Below, piece after piece: positions 6,896 through 16,494 of a DNA stretch of 64,000 nt. The position numbers and the translations under genes are program-made. Below the pieces are notes generated by a model that saw nothing but the letters and a program-made list of their open reading frames with translations, ran no database searches and was not told the origin of the DNA. This stretch comes from Pseudomonadota bacterium (lineage in GTDB: Bacteria > Pseudomonadota > Gammaproteobacteria > Steroidobacterales > Steroidobacteraceae). Positions within the stretch are counted from its first letter, which is position 1, and each line of letters begins with the position of its first letter. The stretch is taken from NCBI GenBank assembly GCA_016703895.1, contig JADJBE010000004.1, forward strand, positions 124,001 to 188,000. Direction: 5' to 3'.

Positions 6896-8947
6896 TTGAC
6901 GGACAACGCCGCGGTCCCGCTGATCGTTCTTTCGCCGACGCGTGAGCCGGTGGAGACCATCAACAGCGTGATGCGTCGCGCCGGCGAGGCGGTGCACTGC
7001 ACCTGGATTTCCGCCACCCGCGATCTCGGTGACGCGCTTGCGCAGCTCAAACCCGAGTTGCTGGTCTGCGCGCAGATCAATCAGGACGAACTGAAGAATG
7101 TCGCCGCCATGCGCGATCGGCTCGCGCCGCAAGTACCGCTGATCTATCTCGCTGAGCAGGTAAGCGAAGCCAGTCTGCTGACTGGCATGCAGCTGGGCGC
7201 GCGGGACGTTGTTTCGCCCACCAACCACGCCCGCTTGCAAGCGGTACTGGCACGAGAACTGCGATCCTTCCGACTCGAGCGTGCGCTTGAGTCAACCATC
7301 CAATCTGCGCGCGACTATCGCCGCCAGCTCGAGACCGTGCTGCAGCGTTCCGCTGATGCGATCGCGCAGGTGCAAGAGGGGATTCTCGTCGATGCCAACG
7401 AAGCGTGGCTCGAGCTGTATGGCTTTGAGAACCCAGACGCGATTGTGGGTCAGCCGTTCATGGACTCCTTCGATGTAGCCTCGCACTCGGCACTCAAGGG
7501 TGCGTTGGTCGCATGCCTGCAAGGTCGCTGGTCTGACCACACGCTGCGCGCCGCTGCGCAGCTCGCTGATGGCTCGCAGATCAACCTGGAGATCGTGCTG
7601 TCACCGGGTGAATTCGACGGCGAACCCTGCGTACGCCTGATCGTGCCGGCGCGCCGCCGGGACGAGAACCAGCTGGCCATCGATCTCGCCGACGCCGTGC
7701 GCCGCGACCCGACGACCGGACTGATGTACCGTCGCCCGCTGCTGGAGAATATTGCCGATCGCATCGCAACGCCGCCGACGGCTGGCGTGCGCTTTCTGGC
7801 CATCATCCGGCCCGACAAGTTCGCGACCATCGAAAAAAACATCGGCGCCATCGCCAGTGAGCAGTTCCTCGCCGACTTCGCGATCAGCGTGAACAATCAG
7901 CTTGGCCCCAAAGATATTGTCGGTCGCTTTGGTGGCGTCGCACTCATGGCGTTGCTCGAACGTGGCAATGCGCATGACGTCGAGTCTTGGGGCGAACAGT
8001 TGGTAGCCAAGATTCGCAAGACACCGTACACGATCGGCGAGCACTCCATCGCCTCGACTTGCAGCATTGGCATGGCGGCGGTGCCAAGCAGTGACGTCAA
8101 TCTGGATGCGATTATTGCCGACGTCAACGAGGCGACCCGCCGCGCGCGACACCGGGGCGGCAACACGGTTACCCAGACCGATCGCGCTGACGCGGATACT
8201 CGCGTGCAGGCTTACGACAAGATCTGGGTCAAACATATCAAAGCGGCGCTGATGGAGAATCGGTTCCGGCTGGTGCAACAACCCGTGGCCAGCCTGCAAG
8301 GCGACGATCCGCAAATGTTCGACGTGCTGGTGCGCATGCTGGACCATCAGGGCAAGGAAGTCCTGCCGGCGGAATTCATGGCCGCTGCCACGCGCAACGA
8401 CCTGCTGAAGAACATCGACCGTTGGGTCATTGGTGCCTCGCTGTCATTCGCGGCCCAGCGCTCGCCCGGCTGCCTCTTTGTCCGGCTGTCGCGTGACTCG
8501 GTGCTTGACGAAGGCTTCGTCCACTGGTTAGCCAATCAGACCAAGGCACAGCCGAACCAGGAGAAGCGCATCTGCTTTCAGGTGACAGAGGAGATCGCGG
8601 AGAGCTACGCGGAGCCTCTGAAGAAGCTCTATGTGCAACTGCGTGCCGCTGGCTTCCGCGTGGCGCTCGAACGATTTGGCTCGGGGCGGGATCCCAAGCA
8701 GTTACTAGACGTGCTGCCGCTCGACTTCGTCAAGATCGACGGCGCAATCATCCAGACGCTCGCTGGCAATTTCGAACTGCAGCAACAAGTGAAAGAACTG
8801 GTCAAGACTGCCACCCAACACAAGATCGAGACCATCGCCGAACGTGTCGAGGATGCCAATACCATGGCGGTCTTGTGGCAACTCGGTGTGCAGTTCATTC
8901 AGGGTTATTTTGTCAATCGGCCCGAAGAAGTGGTGCTTCGCTCCTGA
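6896..8947 (+). CDS. FimX-like degenerate REC-PAS-GGDEF-EAL protein
   Basis: About 683 residues: a REC-like domain (residues about 8-120), a helical linker, a PAS domain (about 145-255, with EGILVDANEAWLELYGF), a GGDEF-type domain (about 280-430) and an EAL-type domain (about 450-675). Both catalytic signatures are lost. The diguanylate cyclase motif reads GGVAL in GRFGGVALMALL, and the EAL position reads DVL in MFDVLVRMLD. The late EAL-domain blocks LPLDFVKIDG and QGYFVNRPEEV remain. This is the architecture of FimX, a c-di-GMP receptor for type IV pilus assembly, so I infer an effector rather than an enzyme. No pilus genes are nearby. Other degenerate GGDEF-EAL receptors are possible. Confidence 0.8.
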   Translation: MTDNAAVPLIVLSPTREPVETINSVMRRAGEAVHCTWISATRDLGDALAQLKPELLVCAQINQDELKNVAAMRDRLAPQVPLIYLAEQVSEASLLTGMQLGARDVVSPTNHARLQAVLARELRSFRLERALESTIQSARDYRRQLETVLQRSADAIAQVQEGILVDANEAWLELYGFENPDAIVGQPFMDSFDVASHSALKGALVACLQGRWSDHTLRAAAQLADGSQINLEIVLSPGEFDGEPCVRLIVPARRRDENQLAIDLADAVRRDPTTGLMYRRPLLENIADRIATPPTAGVRFLAIIRPDKFATIEKNIGAIASEQFLADFAISVNNQLGPKDIVGRFGGVALMALLERGNAHDVESWGEQLVAKIRKTPYTIGEHSIASTCSIGMAAVPSSDVNLDAIIADVNEATRRARHRGGNTVTQTDRADADTRVQAYDKIWVKHIKAALMENRFRLVQQPVASLQGDDPQMFDVLVRMLDHQGKEVLPAEFMAAATRNDLLKNIDRWVIGASLSFAAQRSPGCLFVRLSRDSVLDEGFVHWLANQTKAQPNQEKRICFQVTEEIAESYAEPLKKLYVQLRAAGFRVALERFGSGRDPKQLLDVLPLDFVKIDGAIIQTLAGNFELQQQVKELVKTATQHKIETIAERVEDANTMAVLWQLGVQFIQGYFVNRPEEVVLRS

Positions 8948-9034
8948 CGGTCGAGACACTGGGCGCGAATTTGTCTGCCACGCGCACGCGGCCAGACCTG
9001 TAATATCGTGGGGGACTTCAGGGTCTACTCGCCC

Positions 9035-12000
9035 ATGCCAGCCAAAAAAACGCCCGTGCCCCCGCCTCGCCGCCCCCTTGGCCCTTGCATCCTGCTACTC
9101 GGGCTGCTGTCGACCTCGGTAGCATGGTCGCAGCAGGCCGGCGTACAAATATCGGTCAGCCGAGCATCGACCGGCGCCGCGCTCGCCGACCGGATCGTCA
9201 CCGCAGACAATCCCGCGCTCGGCGTCAAACTGTCGAAGCGTACTGACGACTATGGACAGGCGCGGTTCGACAACCTGGCAACCACCGGTAGCTGGATCGT
9301 TGCGACGCCAGCGGTTGGCAACGATCAGGCCAGCAGCACAAGACCACTGGAACTTCGTGCCAACTTTGTCCGCACCGTCGTGTTGGTAGTCGACAGCACC
9401 AATGCGGACGCGGGCCTCACGGAGATAGCGGTCATCGCGAAGCGCACGGTGACTGGCATCAACACCGTTAATGCCGAGGTCTCCTCAACGCTGGATGAGC
9501 GTGCCTTGGCAGCACTGCCCATTGAGGGCCGCGATGTCATCCGCGCGCTGACGCGCCTGCCCAATGTCGTACCGTCTACAGGCTTCTTTCCGGAAGCACC
9601 GGTCATTTCAATAAACGGCGCCAACGCCCTTTTCGTGAACTACTCACTCGATGGTCTGGACAACAACGAGAACTTCCTCGGCGGTCCAAAATTTCCAACG
9701 CCGCTGGGTGCGGTCCGAGACGTGACCGTGCTGGCCAATAACTACTCCGTCGAGTTCGGCCGCACGGCCAACGGGGTCGTGAACTACACCTCGCGTGGCG
9801 GCACGAACGAATGGTCCGGCGAGACGTTCGCGCTCGTTCGTCCCGGCCGGCCCTTCGACGCCGAATCCCAGTTTGCGGGTCGTGATCTGTCTGGCAACGC
9901 CGTGGGGGATAGTTTCGAGCGACGTCAGTTCGGCGTCTCGATCGGCGGGCCCATCAGCCTCGACCGGACGTTTGTCCATTTCAATGTGGAATCGATACGC
10001 GATCGCAATGAGCAGCTGCTCGATTCGCCGCTGCTCGCTACTCCGGTCAACGTGACTGGTAACAACCAGTTCTTGTTGTCCTCGATCCGACTTGATCATC
10101 GCTTCAACGAACGTTGGCAATTCACCAGCCGCGCCAATCACGGTCGAGTTTCGATCGAGCGCCCGGGCGGCGCGCTCGGCGGCGGCAATGTGCAATTCCC
10201 CTCTGCCGGCTCGGATCAGGACCGTATCTCCTCACTGGCGGCGGCGCTGCTGTCCTACGAAGGTGATCGATGGCGCTATCAAGGCAGCCTGCAGTGGAGT
10301 CGCTTCGACTGGAACTATGCGACGCCGCGTGCCGCAGGGCCGCAAGTCACCGCACTCGGCCCAACGGGCGTACCCATTGCGATCGTCGGCAATCCGGGCT
10401 TCGTGTTCGCCGACGATGAACGCAGCTGGCAGACCAAACACCTCGCGACCGTCGAGCTGGGCAAGCACCGCGTCCGTGCCGGTATCGATATGTTGAGCGC
10501 TGACTTTGCGTTACGGGGCGGTGGCAACCCCGCCGGCAACTACACCGTCGCGTTGACGCCAGCCGAGGTTGCGCAACTGCGGTCGCGCAACCTCGGCACG
10601 GGGCTGGGCAGCGCAGACATTCTGGGGCTGAACCCCACGGTAGTGGACTACGCCGTGGAGTTGCGACCCAGCGAGTTCGGCAAACGCCAGACGCTCACCG
10701 CAGTGTTTCTTGAAGACGAGTGGCGCTTGCGACCCGATCTGACGGTCACTACGGGGGTACGCTACGACTACGACTCACTGACGGAATTGGGCGACGGCAG
10801 TGGCGATACCAACAATCTCGCGCCGCGTCTTGCTGTCAATTGGCAGCCTAACGAGCGCTCGGTGTTACGCGCAGGCGCTGGGCTGTTCTACGACAAGCTG
10901 CTGTATGCCGTAGCCTCGGACGCGCTACAACGCAATACGACCTCGGCCGGCTTGCGGAGCCAGTTGCAGTCGCTGATCATGTCTGGAATCCTGCCGGCCG
11001 ATACCGACCTTGACCGCGTGACCTTCGATGGCAATCTAACCGTCAATCCCGCTTGCGCGGGCGCTGTGGTTGCAGGCTGCCCCGACGCAGCGTCGGTACA
11101 AGCGCTGCGCGCAACTGCCACCGCGAACGAGATCCGGATCTTGAATCCGAACGGCTACGAGAATCCGCGCAGTCTACAGTTGTCCGCCGGCTATCAGTAT
11201 CAGTTCGCCAACCAACTGAGCGGCTCAGTCGATCTGATCTATAACCGTACTCGCAACCTGGTTCGATTGGCGGACCTCAACGCGCCGTCGGCTTTTGCGC
11301 CGAATAGCGCTGCGTTGACGGCGGCGAACATTACCGCACTGCGCGCTATCGCCGATCCTGCGGCGCGACTTGCACTCGCCGAACAACTGGGACTCGCCCG
11401 CTCACAAGACGCTGCCGATGCAACCCGACCCACGATAGCGGTCGCAGGCGAGATACCGGCCGGTGGCGCACGGCAGATCACGGTTTCAGATACCAACGGC
11501 CGTTCCACCTACCGCGCACTGAATCTGCAACTCAACAAAGATCGCGGCACGGACCGCTACGGCCTGCGGCTTTCGTACACGCTGTCGAAGCTTGAAAACG
11601 ATACTGACGACATCAACTTCCGCGCGTCGAATGCCAACGACTTCGACGCAGACCGTGGTCCCTCCGCTAACGACCGGCGTCATGTGCTATCGGCGGTCGG
11701 CTTCTTCTACCCCTTGGCTGGGCTGACAGTGACTGCTGCCGGCTTGTTCCAATCCGGCCAGCCGATCAATTTCGTACCGGACGCAGCCATCTTTGGCAGC
11801 CAAGATCTGAACGGCGATGGTCGCTCATTTGGCGAGAACTTCGTCGGCAATTCGGATCGCTACCCCGGCTTGTCACGCAACGCAGGCCGCTTGCCCTGGT
11901 CCAAGACCGTCGACCTCGGCTTGCGCTACGATTGGCGTCTGGCGGGCCAAACCGTGCAACTATCCGCCGACGTGTTCAATGTCTTCGACTGGAACAATCT

Positions 12001-12124
12001 CTCCGGCTTTGCCAATGCGGCCACGACCTCGAACCAGATCCAGTTCGGTGGCGACGCAGCGTTTATCCAGCGCAATGCCGGACCACCGCGCCAGTTTCAG
12101 TTTGGCATGGCCTGGCAGTTTTGA
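9035..12124 (+). CDS. TonB-dependent receptor, Oar-like
   Basis: About 1029 residues. A signal peptide (hydrophobic CILLLGLLSTSVAWS, cleavage near WSQQ) is followed by a carboxypeptidase-regulatory-like beta domain (about 30-125), a plug domain (SLDGLDNNENF; YSVEFGRTANGVVNYTSRGG) and a long outer-membrane beta-barrel ending in QFQFGMAWQF, the terminal aromatic expected for BAM-dependent insertion. Substrate is unknown; Oar-like receptors take up peptides, glycans or other large ligands. I chose the ATG at 9035 over a GTG nine codons upstream because the signal peptide begins there. The next gene, 33 nt downstream, is a nucleoside transporter, so a shared uptake role is possible but unproven. 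Confidence 0.92.
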   Translation: MPAKKTPVPPPRRPLGPCILLLGLLSTSVAWSQQAGVQISVSRASTGAALADRIVTADNPALGVKLSKRTDDYGQARFDNLATTGSWIVATPAVGNDQASSTRPLELRANFVRTVVLVVDSTNADAGLTEIAVIAKRTVTGINTVNAEVSSTLDERALAALPIEGRDVIRALTRLPNVVPSTGFFPEAPVISINGANALFVNYSLDGLDNNENFLGGPKFPTPLGAVRDVTVLANNYSVEFGRTANGVVNYTSRGGTNEWSGETFALVRPGRPFDAESQFAGRDLSGNAVGDSFERRQFGVSIGGPISLDRTFVHFNVESIRDRNEQLLDSPLLATPVNVTGNNQFLLSSIRLDHRFNERWQFTSRANHGRVSIERPGGALGGGNVQFPSAGSDQDRISSLAAALLSYEGDRWRYQGSLQWSRFDWNYATPRAAGPQVTALGPTGVPIAIVGNPGFVFADDERSWQTKHLATVELGKHRVRAGIDMLSADFALRGGGNPAGNYTVALTPAEVAQLRSRNLGTGLGSADILGLNPTVVDYAVELRPSEFGKRQTLTAVFLEDEWRLRPDLTVTTGVRYDYDSLTELGDGSGDTNNLAPRLAVNWQPNERSVLRAGAGLFYDKLLYAVASDALQRNTTSAGLRSQLQSLIMSGILPADTDLDRVTFDGNLTVNPACAGAVVAGCPDAASVQALRATATANEIRILNPNGYENPRSLQLSAGYQYQFANQLSGSVDLIYNRTRNLVRLADLNAPSAFAPNSAALTAANITALRAIADPAARLALAEQLGLARSQDAADATRPTIAVAGEIPAGGARQITVSDTNGRSTYRALNLQLNKDRGTDRYGLRLSYTLSKLENDTDDINFRASNANDFDADRGPSANDRRHVLSAVGFFYPLAGLTVTAAGLFQSGQPINFVPDAAIFGSQDLNGDGRSFGENFVGNSDRYPGLSRNAGRLPWSKTVDLGLRYDWRLAGQTVQLSADVFNVFDWNNLSGFANAATTSNQIQFGGDAAFIQRNAGPPRQFQFGMAWQF

Positions 12125-12157
12125 GCAGTCGGTACCAGTGCAGCAACGCAATCGCCC

Positions 12158-13423
12158 ATGATTGACTGGCTGCCACGGCTGCAGAGCTGTCTCGGCCTCG
12201 CCGCGCTGCTGTTGGTAGCCATGACGCTGAGCGAGAACCGGCGACAGCTACCCAGTTGGCGCTGGATGGCGGGCGCGATTGCCATGCAGCTGTTGCTCGG
12301 TACTGTAATTTTGTTGGTACCTGCCGTGTGGGAAACGCTGCGCGCGATGAACGCGGGTGTGATCGCCATCGAGCGCGCCACCCTCGAAGGCTCGTCCTAC
12401 ATGTTTGGTTATCTGGGCGGCGCGCCACTGCCGTTCGACGTGAAGCCGGGCGCGGCCACACCCGTCGTTATCGCGTTTCAGATTCTGCCGCTGATCATCA
12501 CCATGAGCGCACTCGCTGCCATTCTGTGGCACTGGGGTGTGCTGCGTCTGATCGTACGCGGGCTCTCGTGGGCGCTGCAAAAGACGCTCGGCGTTAGCGG
12601 CGTCGTTGGGCTCAATGCTGGCGCTAACTTGTTTCTTGGCGTGGTGGAAGCGCCGCTAGTGGTGCGCGGCTGGCTCGCCACCGTGAGCCGCCATGAATTG
12701 TTCACCATGATGACGCTCGGAATGTCGACCGTTTCGGGCGTCGTACTGGTGCTCTATGCCCAGACGCTGTCCCGTTCGATCGACAACTCTTTCGGTCACA
12801 TTCTGGCAGCCTCGTTGATCTCGTTACCGGCGGCATTGTTGATCGCCCGCATCCTGGTCCCCGGCGAATCGCGCACCAACGCGGCGGCCAATGGCGCCGA
12901 GCTGCGCTACCAAGGCTCGATGGACGCGCTGGTGCGCGGCACGCTCGATGGGCTGCAGCTGTTCCTTGCCGTGATTGCCGTGATCATTGTGGTCTTTTCG
13001 CTAGTCGCGCTCGTCAATCAAACGTTAGGCGCGTTGCCAGACTTCTCCGGCGCGCCGCTGACAGTGCAGCGTCTGTTCGGCTGGTTGTTTGCGCCGCTCA
13101 TGTGGCTGCTGGGCGTCCCGTGGGCCGAGGCACAAACGGCAGGTTCGCTGATGGGCATCAAGGCTATCTTGAACGAGTACGTTGCCTATCTCGCGCTGGC
13201 AGATCTGCCGGCTGGCAGCCTCACGCCTCGCTCCATGCTGATTTCGATCTATGCGATGTGCGGCTTCGCCAATCTCGCCAGCATCGGCTTGTTGATCTCT
13301 ACCTTGACGACGCTCTGCCCCGAGCGTCGCCGCGAGATCGCCGGGCTCGGCTTCAAGTCCTGGCTCGCCGGTAACTTAGTTTCGATGATGACCGGCGCCG
13401 TCGTCGGTATCGTCGCCAGCTAG
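12158..13423 (+). CDS. Concentrative nucleoside transporter (CNT/NupC family)
   Basis: 421 residues with about ten hydrophobic segments. CNT blocks are visible: FQILPLIITMSALAAILWHWG, the LNAGANLFLGVVEAPLVV substrate-site region, LFTMMTLGMSTVSG, the LMGIKAILNEYVAYLAL region and the C-terminal YAMCGFANLASIGLLI. The family couples nucleoside uptake to Na+ or H+ across the inner membrane. It follows the TonB receptor by 33 nt in the same direction and is probably co-transcribed. It converges on the tannase-family gene, with seven bases between the two ends and no clear terminator hairpin. Confidence 0.93.
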   Translation: MIDWLPRLQSCLGLAALLLVAMTLSENRRQLPSWRWMAGAIAMQLLLGTVILLVPAVWETLRAMNAGVIAIERATLEGSSYMFGYLGGAPLPFDVKPGAATPVVIAFQILPLIITMSALAAILWHWGVLRLIVRGLSWALQKTLGVSGVVGLNAGANLFLGVVEAPLVVRGWLATVSRHELFTMMTLGMSTVSGVVLVLYAQTLSRSIDNSFGHILAASLISLPAALLIARILVPGESRTNAAANGAELRYQGSMDALVRGTLDGLQLFLAVIAVIIVVFSLVALVNQTLGALPDFSGAPLTVQRLFGWLFAPLMWLLGVPWAEAQTAGSLMGIKAILNEYVAYLALADLPAGSLTPRSMLISIYAMCGFANLASIGLLISTLTTLCPERRREIAGLGFKSWLAGNLVSMMTGAVVGIVAS

Positions 13424-13430
13424 CTCTGGA

Positions 13431-14981
13431 TCAGCGCGCCGGCAGCTCGATCACAAAACTTGCCGCGGCGTTTGGATCGCGGCCGCGCAAGTACTTGCTG
13501 CGCGCCGGATAGGGAAACACTGGCCGCTGAAACTTCAAGGCCGCTGCCACCCGATGCGAGCCGACGAGTGACACGGGCGCAGCGCCCCGTTCGACCCAGG
13601 CGTCGAGCGCCGTAAGGTAGTCGATCTCGGTGGCGCCGACTCCCCCCTCGCAGTGATTCATTCCCGGCACCATAAATAGGCGATAGAATTCCTGCGTGGC
13701 CCCTACGCCGCCCATCGACTGCGTGACAAGTTGATAGTAGTCAGTTGAGGTGCCGGGCCAGATGGACTGGTCGTTCCAGCCATGATAGTGAATGATCTTC
13801 GTACCGTGATCGCGGGCGCGACGCAGGTTCGGGTTGTAAGACGCATAGAACAACTGCGCCAGAGACAACAAGCGCGGCGGGTGCCGGTCGAAATCGAATT
13901 GCTCGAGGGTGAAGCTCGGTCCCGGATCCTCGGCAAACGACAGATAGCGGACCAGGTCGGCCATGAAGGGTTCGTAAAAGCCGATCGCACCGTCGCTCGC
14001 AATATATGCCGGCACCCAGTTCTGCTCAGAGCCGCGCGTTAAACCACCAGGCGCCAGTTGCCGCCCGCGTGAGTCTCGTGGACCATCGTAAAGTTTGCGA
14101 GCGGCCGCGACCTGCGCGGCAGTCCAGCAGTCTGCCGTAGAGCGGTCGCCACAAGCGAGTTCGGCAGGATCGAACTGGCAATCGCGCGGATCATTGAGTA
14201 TCCCATCTACGAGCCCATCGAGCTGATCGCATCGCGCCAGCACCGCGGCATGGAGCTGCTGAATGTTGGCGGCCGATAGCACCGAGCGGCCCGGATTCGC
14301 GCTGTCCGCCAGCGAACGCATCGCCCAGATGCCGGGCACACCACTGCCTGACTCACTGATGGCCGGCGCGCCCACGATGATGCCGTCGAACTGCTCCGGA
14401 AAGCGCTGCGCCGCCATGAGTGCCTGGCGTCCGCCCGTCGAGCACCCGTCGAAATACGCGCGCTTGATCTCGCCGCCATAGTAACGACTGGTGATCGCAC
14501 GACCGATGACCGTGGTGACGTACGTCGCTCGAAACGCGAAGTCAAATTCAGCCTGCAAATCGTTGTAGGCCCACTTCGCGTCGATCGGCGTTGAGGTATG
14601 ACCCATGTCGCTAACGATGCAGGCGTAGCCTTGGGCGACGGGCGCTGCGCAAGCGGCCGCCTGCGCGAGCGAACCGCAGAATCCGCCGCAGCCCTTGTAG
14701 AGCAACTTGCCATTCCAGCTGTGCAACGGCAATTGCAGTTCGAACTCGACCCGTGGTGAGACGTAGCCGCGGACGCGACAGACCCCGCTTCGGCTCGTGC
14801 CCCCATTACCCTCGCTCGTTACCTGCTTGATCTGTGTTGGCGCGTCGGGAACAAGCGAAAAATCCTGCCGCGCCAGTGCAGCGCAGGGATCGACCGTTTG
14901 AGCGGCGGCACCGTTTGCGGCATAGAATGGCGCACCGATACAAAGCATCGCGTGGATTGCCAACCTGACTGAATAGCGCAT
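13431..14981 (-). CDS. Tannase/feruloyl esterase family secreted esterase
   Basis: About 516 residues with an N-terminal signal peptide (MRYSVRLAIHAMLCIGAPF, cleavage after GAAA). The family hydrolyses ester bonds of galloyl or feruloyl compounds. The serine nucleophile motif is GCSTGGRQAL (GxSxG type). The catalytic Asp is in HYHGWNDQSIWP, and the His is in VPGMNHCEGG. The Cys residues next to Ser and His fit the CS-D-HC motif of this fold. The ATG at 14981 is preceded by a purine-rich GAGGGAGA on its strand and starts the signal peptide. It is divergent from the broken M48 gene and probably periplasmic or secreted; natural substrate unknown. Confidence 0.9.
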   Translation of the reverse strand: MRYSVRLAIHAMLCIGAPFYAANGAAAQTVDPCAALARQDFSLVPDAPTQIKQVTSEGNGGTSRSGVCRVRGYVSPRVEFELQLPLHSWNGKLLYKGCGGFCGSLAQAAACAAPVAQGYACIVSDMGHTSTPIDAKWAYNDLQAEFDFAFRATYVTTVIGRAITSRYYGGEIKRAYFDGCSTGGRQALMAAQRFPEQFDGIIVGAPAISESGSGVPGIWAMRSLADSANPGRSVLSAANIQQLHAAVLARCDQLDGLVDGILNDPRDCQFDPAELACGDRSTADCWTAAQVAAARKLYDGPRDSRGRQLAPGGLTRGSEQNWVPAYIASDGAIGFYEPFMADLVRYLSFAEDPGPSFTLEQFDFDRHPPRLLSLAQLFYASYNPNLRRARDHGTKIIHYHGWNDQSIWPGTSTDYYQLVTQSMGGVGATQEFYRLFMVPGMNHCEGGVGATEIDYLTALDAWVERGAAPVSLVGSHRVAAALKFQRPVFPYPARSKYLRGRDPNAAASFVIELPAR

Positions 14982-15080
14982 GGTGGTCTCCCTCTTGCGG
15001 CTTGGCCCATGATGCCGACCGGGGAGCGTGATGACAATCACACTTGCGGAATGCCAAGCGCGCTAAAAAGAGGCGTGACC

Positions 15081-15861
15081 ATGGACCAAGAGACATTCTT
15101 TGATCGGCAAGCGAGCCTGCGGCGCCTCACTGTAAGGCTCGTGATTCTGACCACCATCGGATCACTCGGCGTCGCCTGCATGGGTGGGGTCGCCAGCGGC
15201 CTGGCGTACTGGCAGAACGCCCAAGCGACAACTGGAATCATCGATCCTGCTGACCTCCAGCGTTTCGTCGTAATCGGCGCAGCCGTCACGGTGTCATTCA
15301 CGGCCATTGCCATGGTCGCGCAGTGGCTGATGCTGCGCTTCAGCATCAGTCCTGCAAGGCGATTTTTCCACGCGCGATGAATTGCAAGCGCTCATCGCGC
15401 ACGAACACGCTCATATTGCCAATGGCGATGCCGTCATCAACGGCCGTCTGTTGGTGCTGATCCGCGGGTTTCGGTCAATCTACGATGCCAGCGTCGCGGT
15501 GATCGGCGCGCCCTTGCGACACATCAAGGCGGCAAATGTGGCGTTCGCAATCACCTTCTGGCTATCGATAGTCTTCGGCGTATTTTTCGTGCTGGGTTTG
15601 GTTGGCGTCGGTATCGCGCGACTGATGCAAGCTGCGATCGCGCGGCAACGCGAGTACCTTGCGGACGCGTCCGCGGTCCAGTTCACCCGCGCAACCAGCG
15701 GCCTCTTGGGCGCTTTGCAAAAGGCGGGCGAGGTGCAACAAAGCCGCAAACACCGTCCGACCCACGCGGCGGCCCGGCGCTGCAAATGGCCTGATCGCCC
15801 ACAGCTGCAGCTAGCACTCGACAGGCGAGTGGCAAGCCTGCAGCATTCATTGCATGTTTGA
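15081..15861 (+). pseudogene. M48-family metallopeptidase, frameshifted and C-terminally truncated
   Basis: The N-terminal part has two membrane segments (about residues 15-45 and 65-92). The zinc site HEHAH in LQALIAHEHAHIANGD lies in a different frame. The break is at about 15358-15366, where the first frame ends in RRFFHAR and the second continues DFSTRDELQALIAHEH. The Glu downstream of the zinc helix (AIARQREYLADASAVQF) is present. After KAGEVQQSRKHRPTHAA the sequence loses any M48 resemblance and stops 30 residues later; family members of this layout run several hundred residues further. The tail overlaps the start of the next gene by eight bases. Probably a remnant or an assembly deletion. 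Confidence 0.75.
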
Positions 15862-16456
15862 CGCTTGGCTGCGCCCCCTGATCGATCCACCACTACGCGC
15901 CACCGCGCGCTTGCTGGCCGGAGGGTCGCTAACGGCGAACGCGGTAACCATTCTAGGGGCCGCCGTCGGTGCCGCTGCCGGCGTAGCGATCGCCATGCAG
16001 CGCTTCGGTCTTGCACTACTGCTGATTGTTATCAATCGGATTCTTGACGGGCTGGACGGTGAGCTCGCGCGCCTGCGAGGCCTGACAGATTTCGGCGGCT
16101 ACCTCGATAGTATCAGTGACTATGTTTTCTACGCCGCCGTGCCGCTCGGTTTCGCAGTCGCGCAGCCCGGGTGGACGCTGCCGGCCGCCGTGCTGCTCGC
16201 CAGCTTTCTGTTGTCCGGCAGCAGCTTTCTGGCCTTCGCCGCGCTTGCGGCCAAACGCAGTCTCGCGACCGACGCGCAGGGACCCAAGAGCTTCTTTTAT
16301 CTGCGCGGACTCGCTGAAGGTACCGAGACTATCGCGGTGTTCATACTAGCCGTGCTGCGTCCCGACTGGTTTGCATGGCTGGCGTATGGCTTCGCGGCTC
16401 TATGCGTTTTGACTGCAATACAGCGATTGTTAGCCGCACGGCGGTTGCTAGCCTAG
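15854..16456 (+). CDS. CDP-alcohol phosphatidyltransferase family protein
   Basis: 200 residues with about six hydrophobic segments. The family motif D-G-x2-A-R-x8-G-x3-D-x3-D is complete in DGELARLRGLTDFGGYLDSISD (positions about 67-89). These integral membrane enzymes move a phosphatidyl or phospho-alcohol group from a CDP-linked donor. The exact acceptor cannot be told from sequence; short members like this are often of unknown specificity. The ATG overlaps the end of the broken M48 reading frame. It converges on parC. Confidence 0.88.
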   Translation: MFDAWLRPLIDPPLRATARLLAGGSLTANAVTILGAAVGAAAGVAIAMQRFGLALLLIVINRILDGLDGELARLRGLTDFGGYLDSISDYVFYAAVPLGFAVAQPGWTLPAAVLLASFLLSGSSFLAFAALAAKRSLATDAQGPKSFFYLRGLAEGTETIAVFILAVLRPDWFAWLAYGFAALCVLTAIQRLLAARRLLA

Positions 16457-16494
16457 CGCGAATGCCCTGGGTTTGGCGCGCAAGTTGCGCGCGA

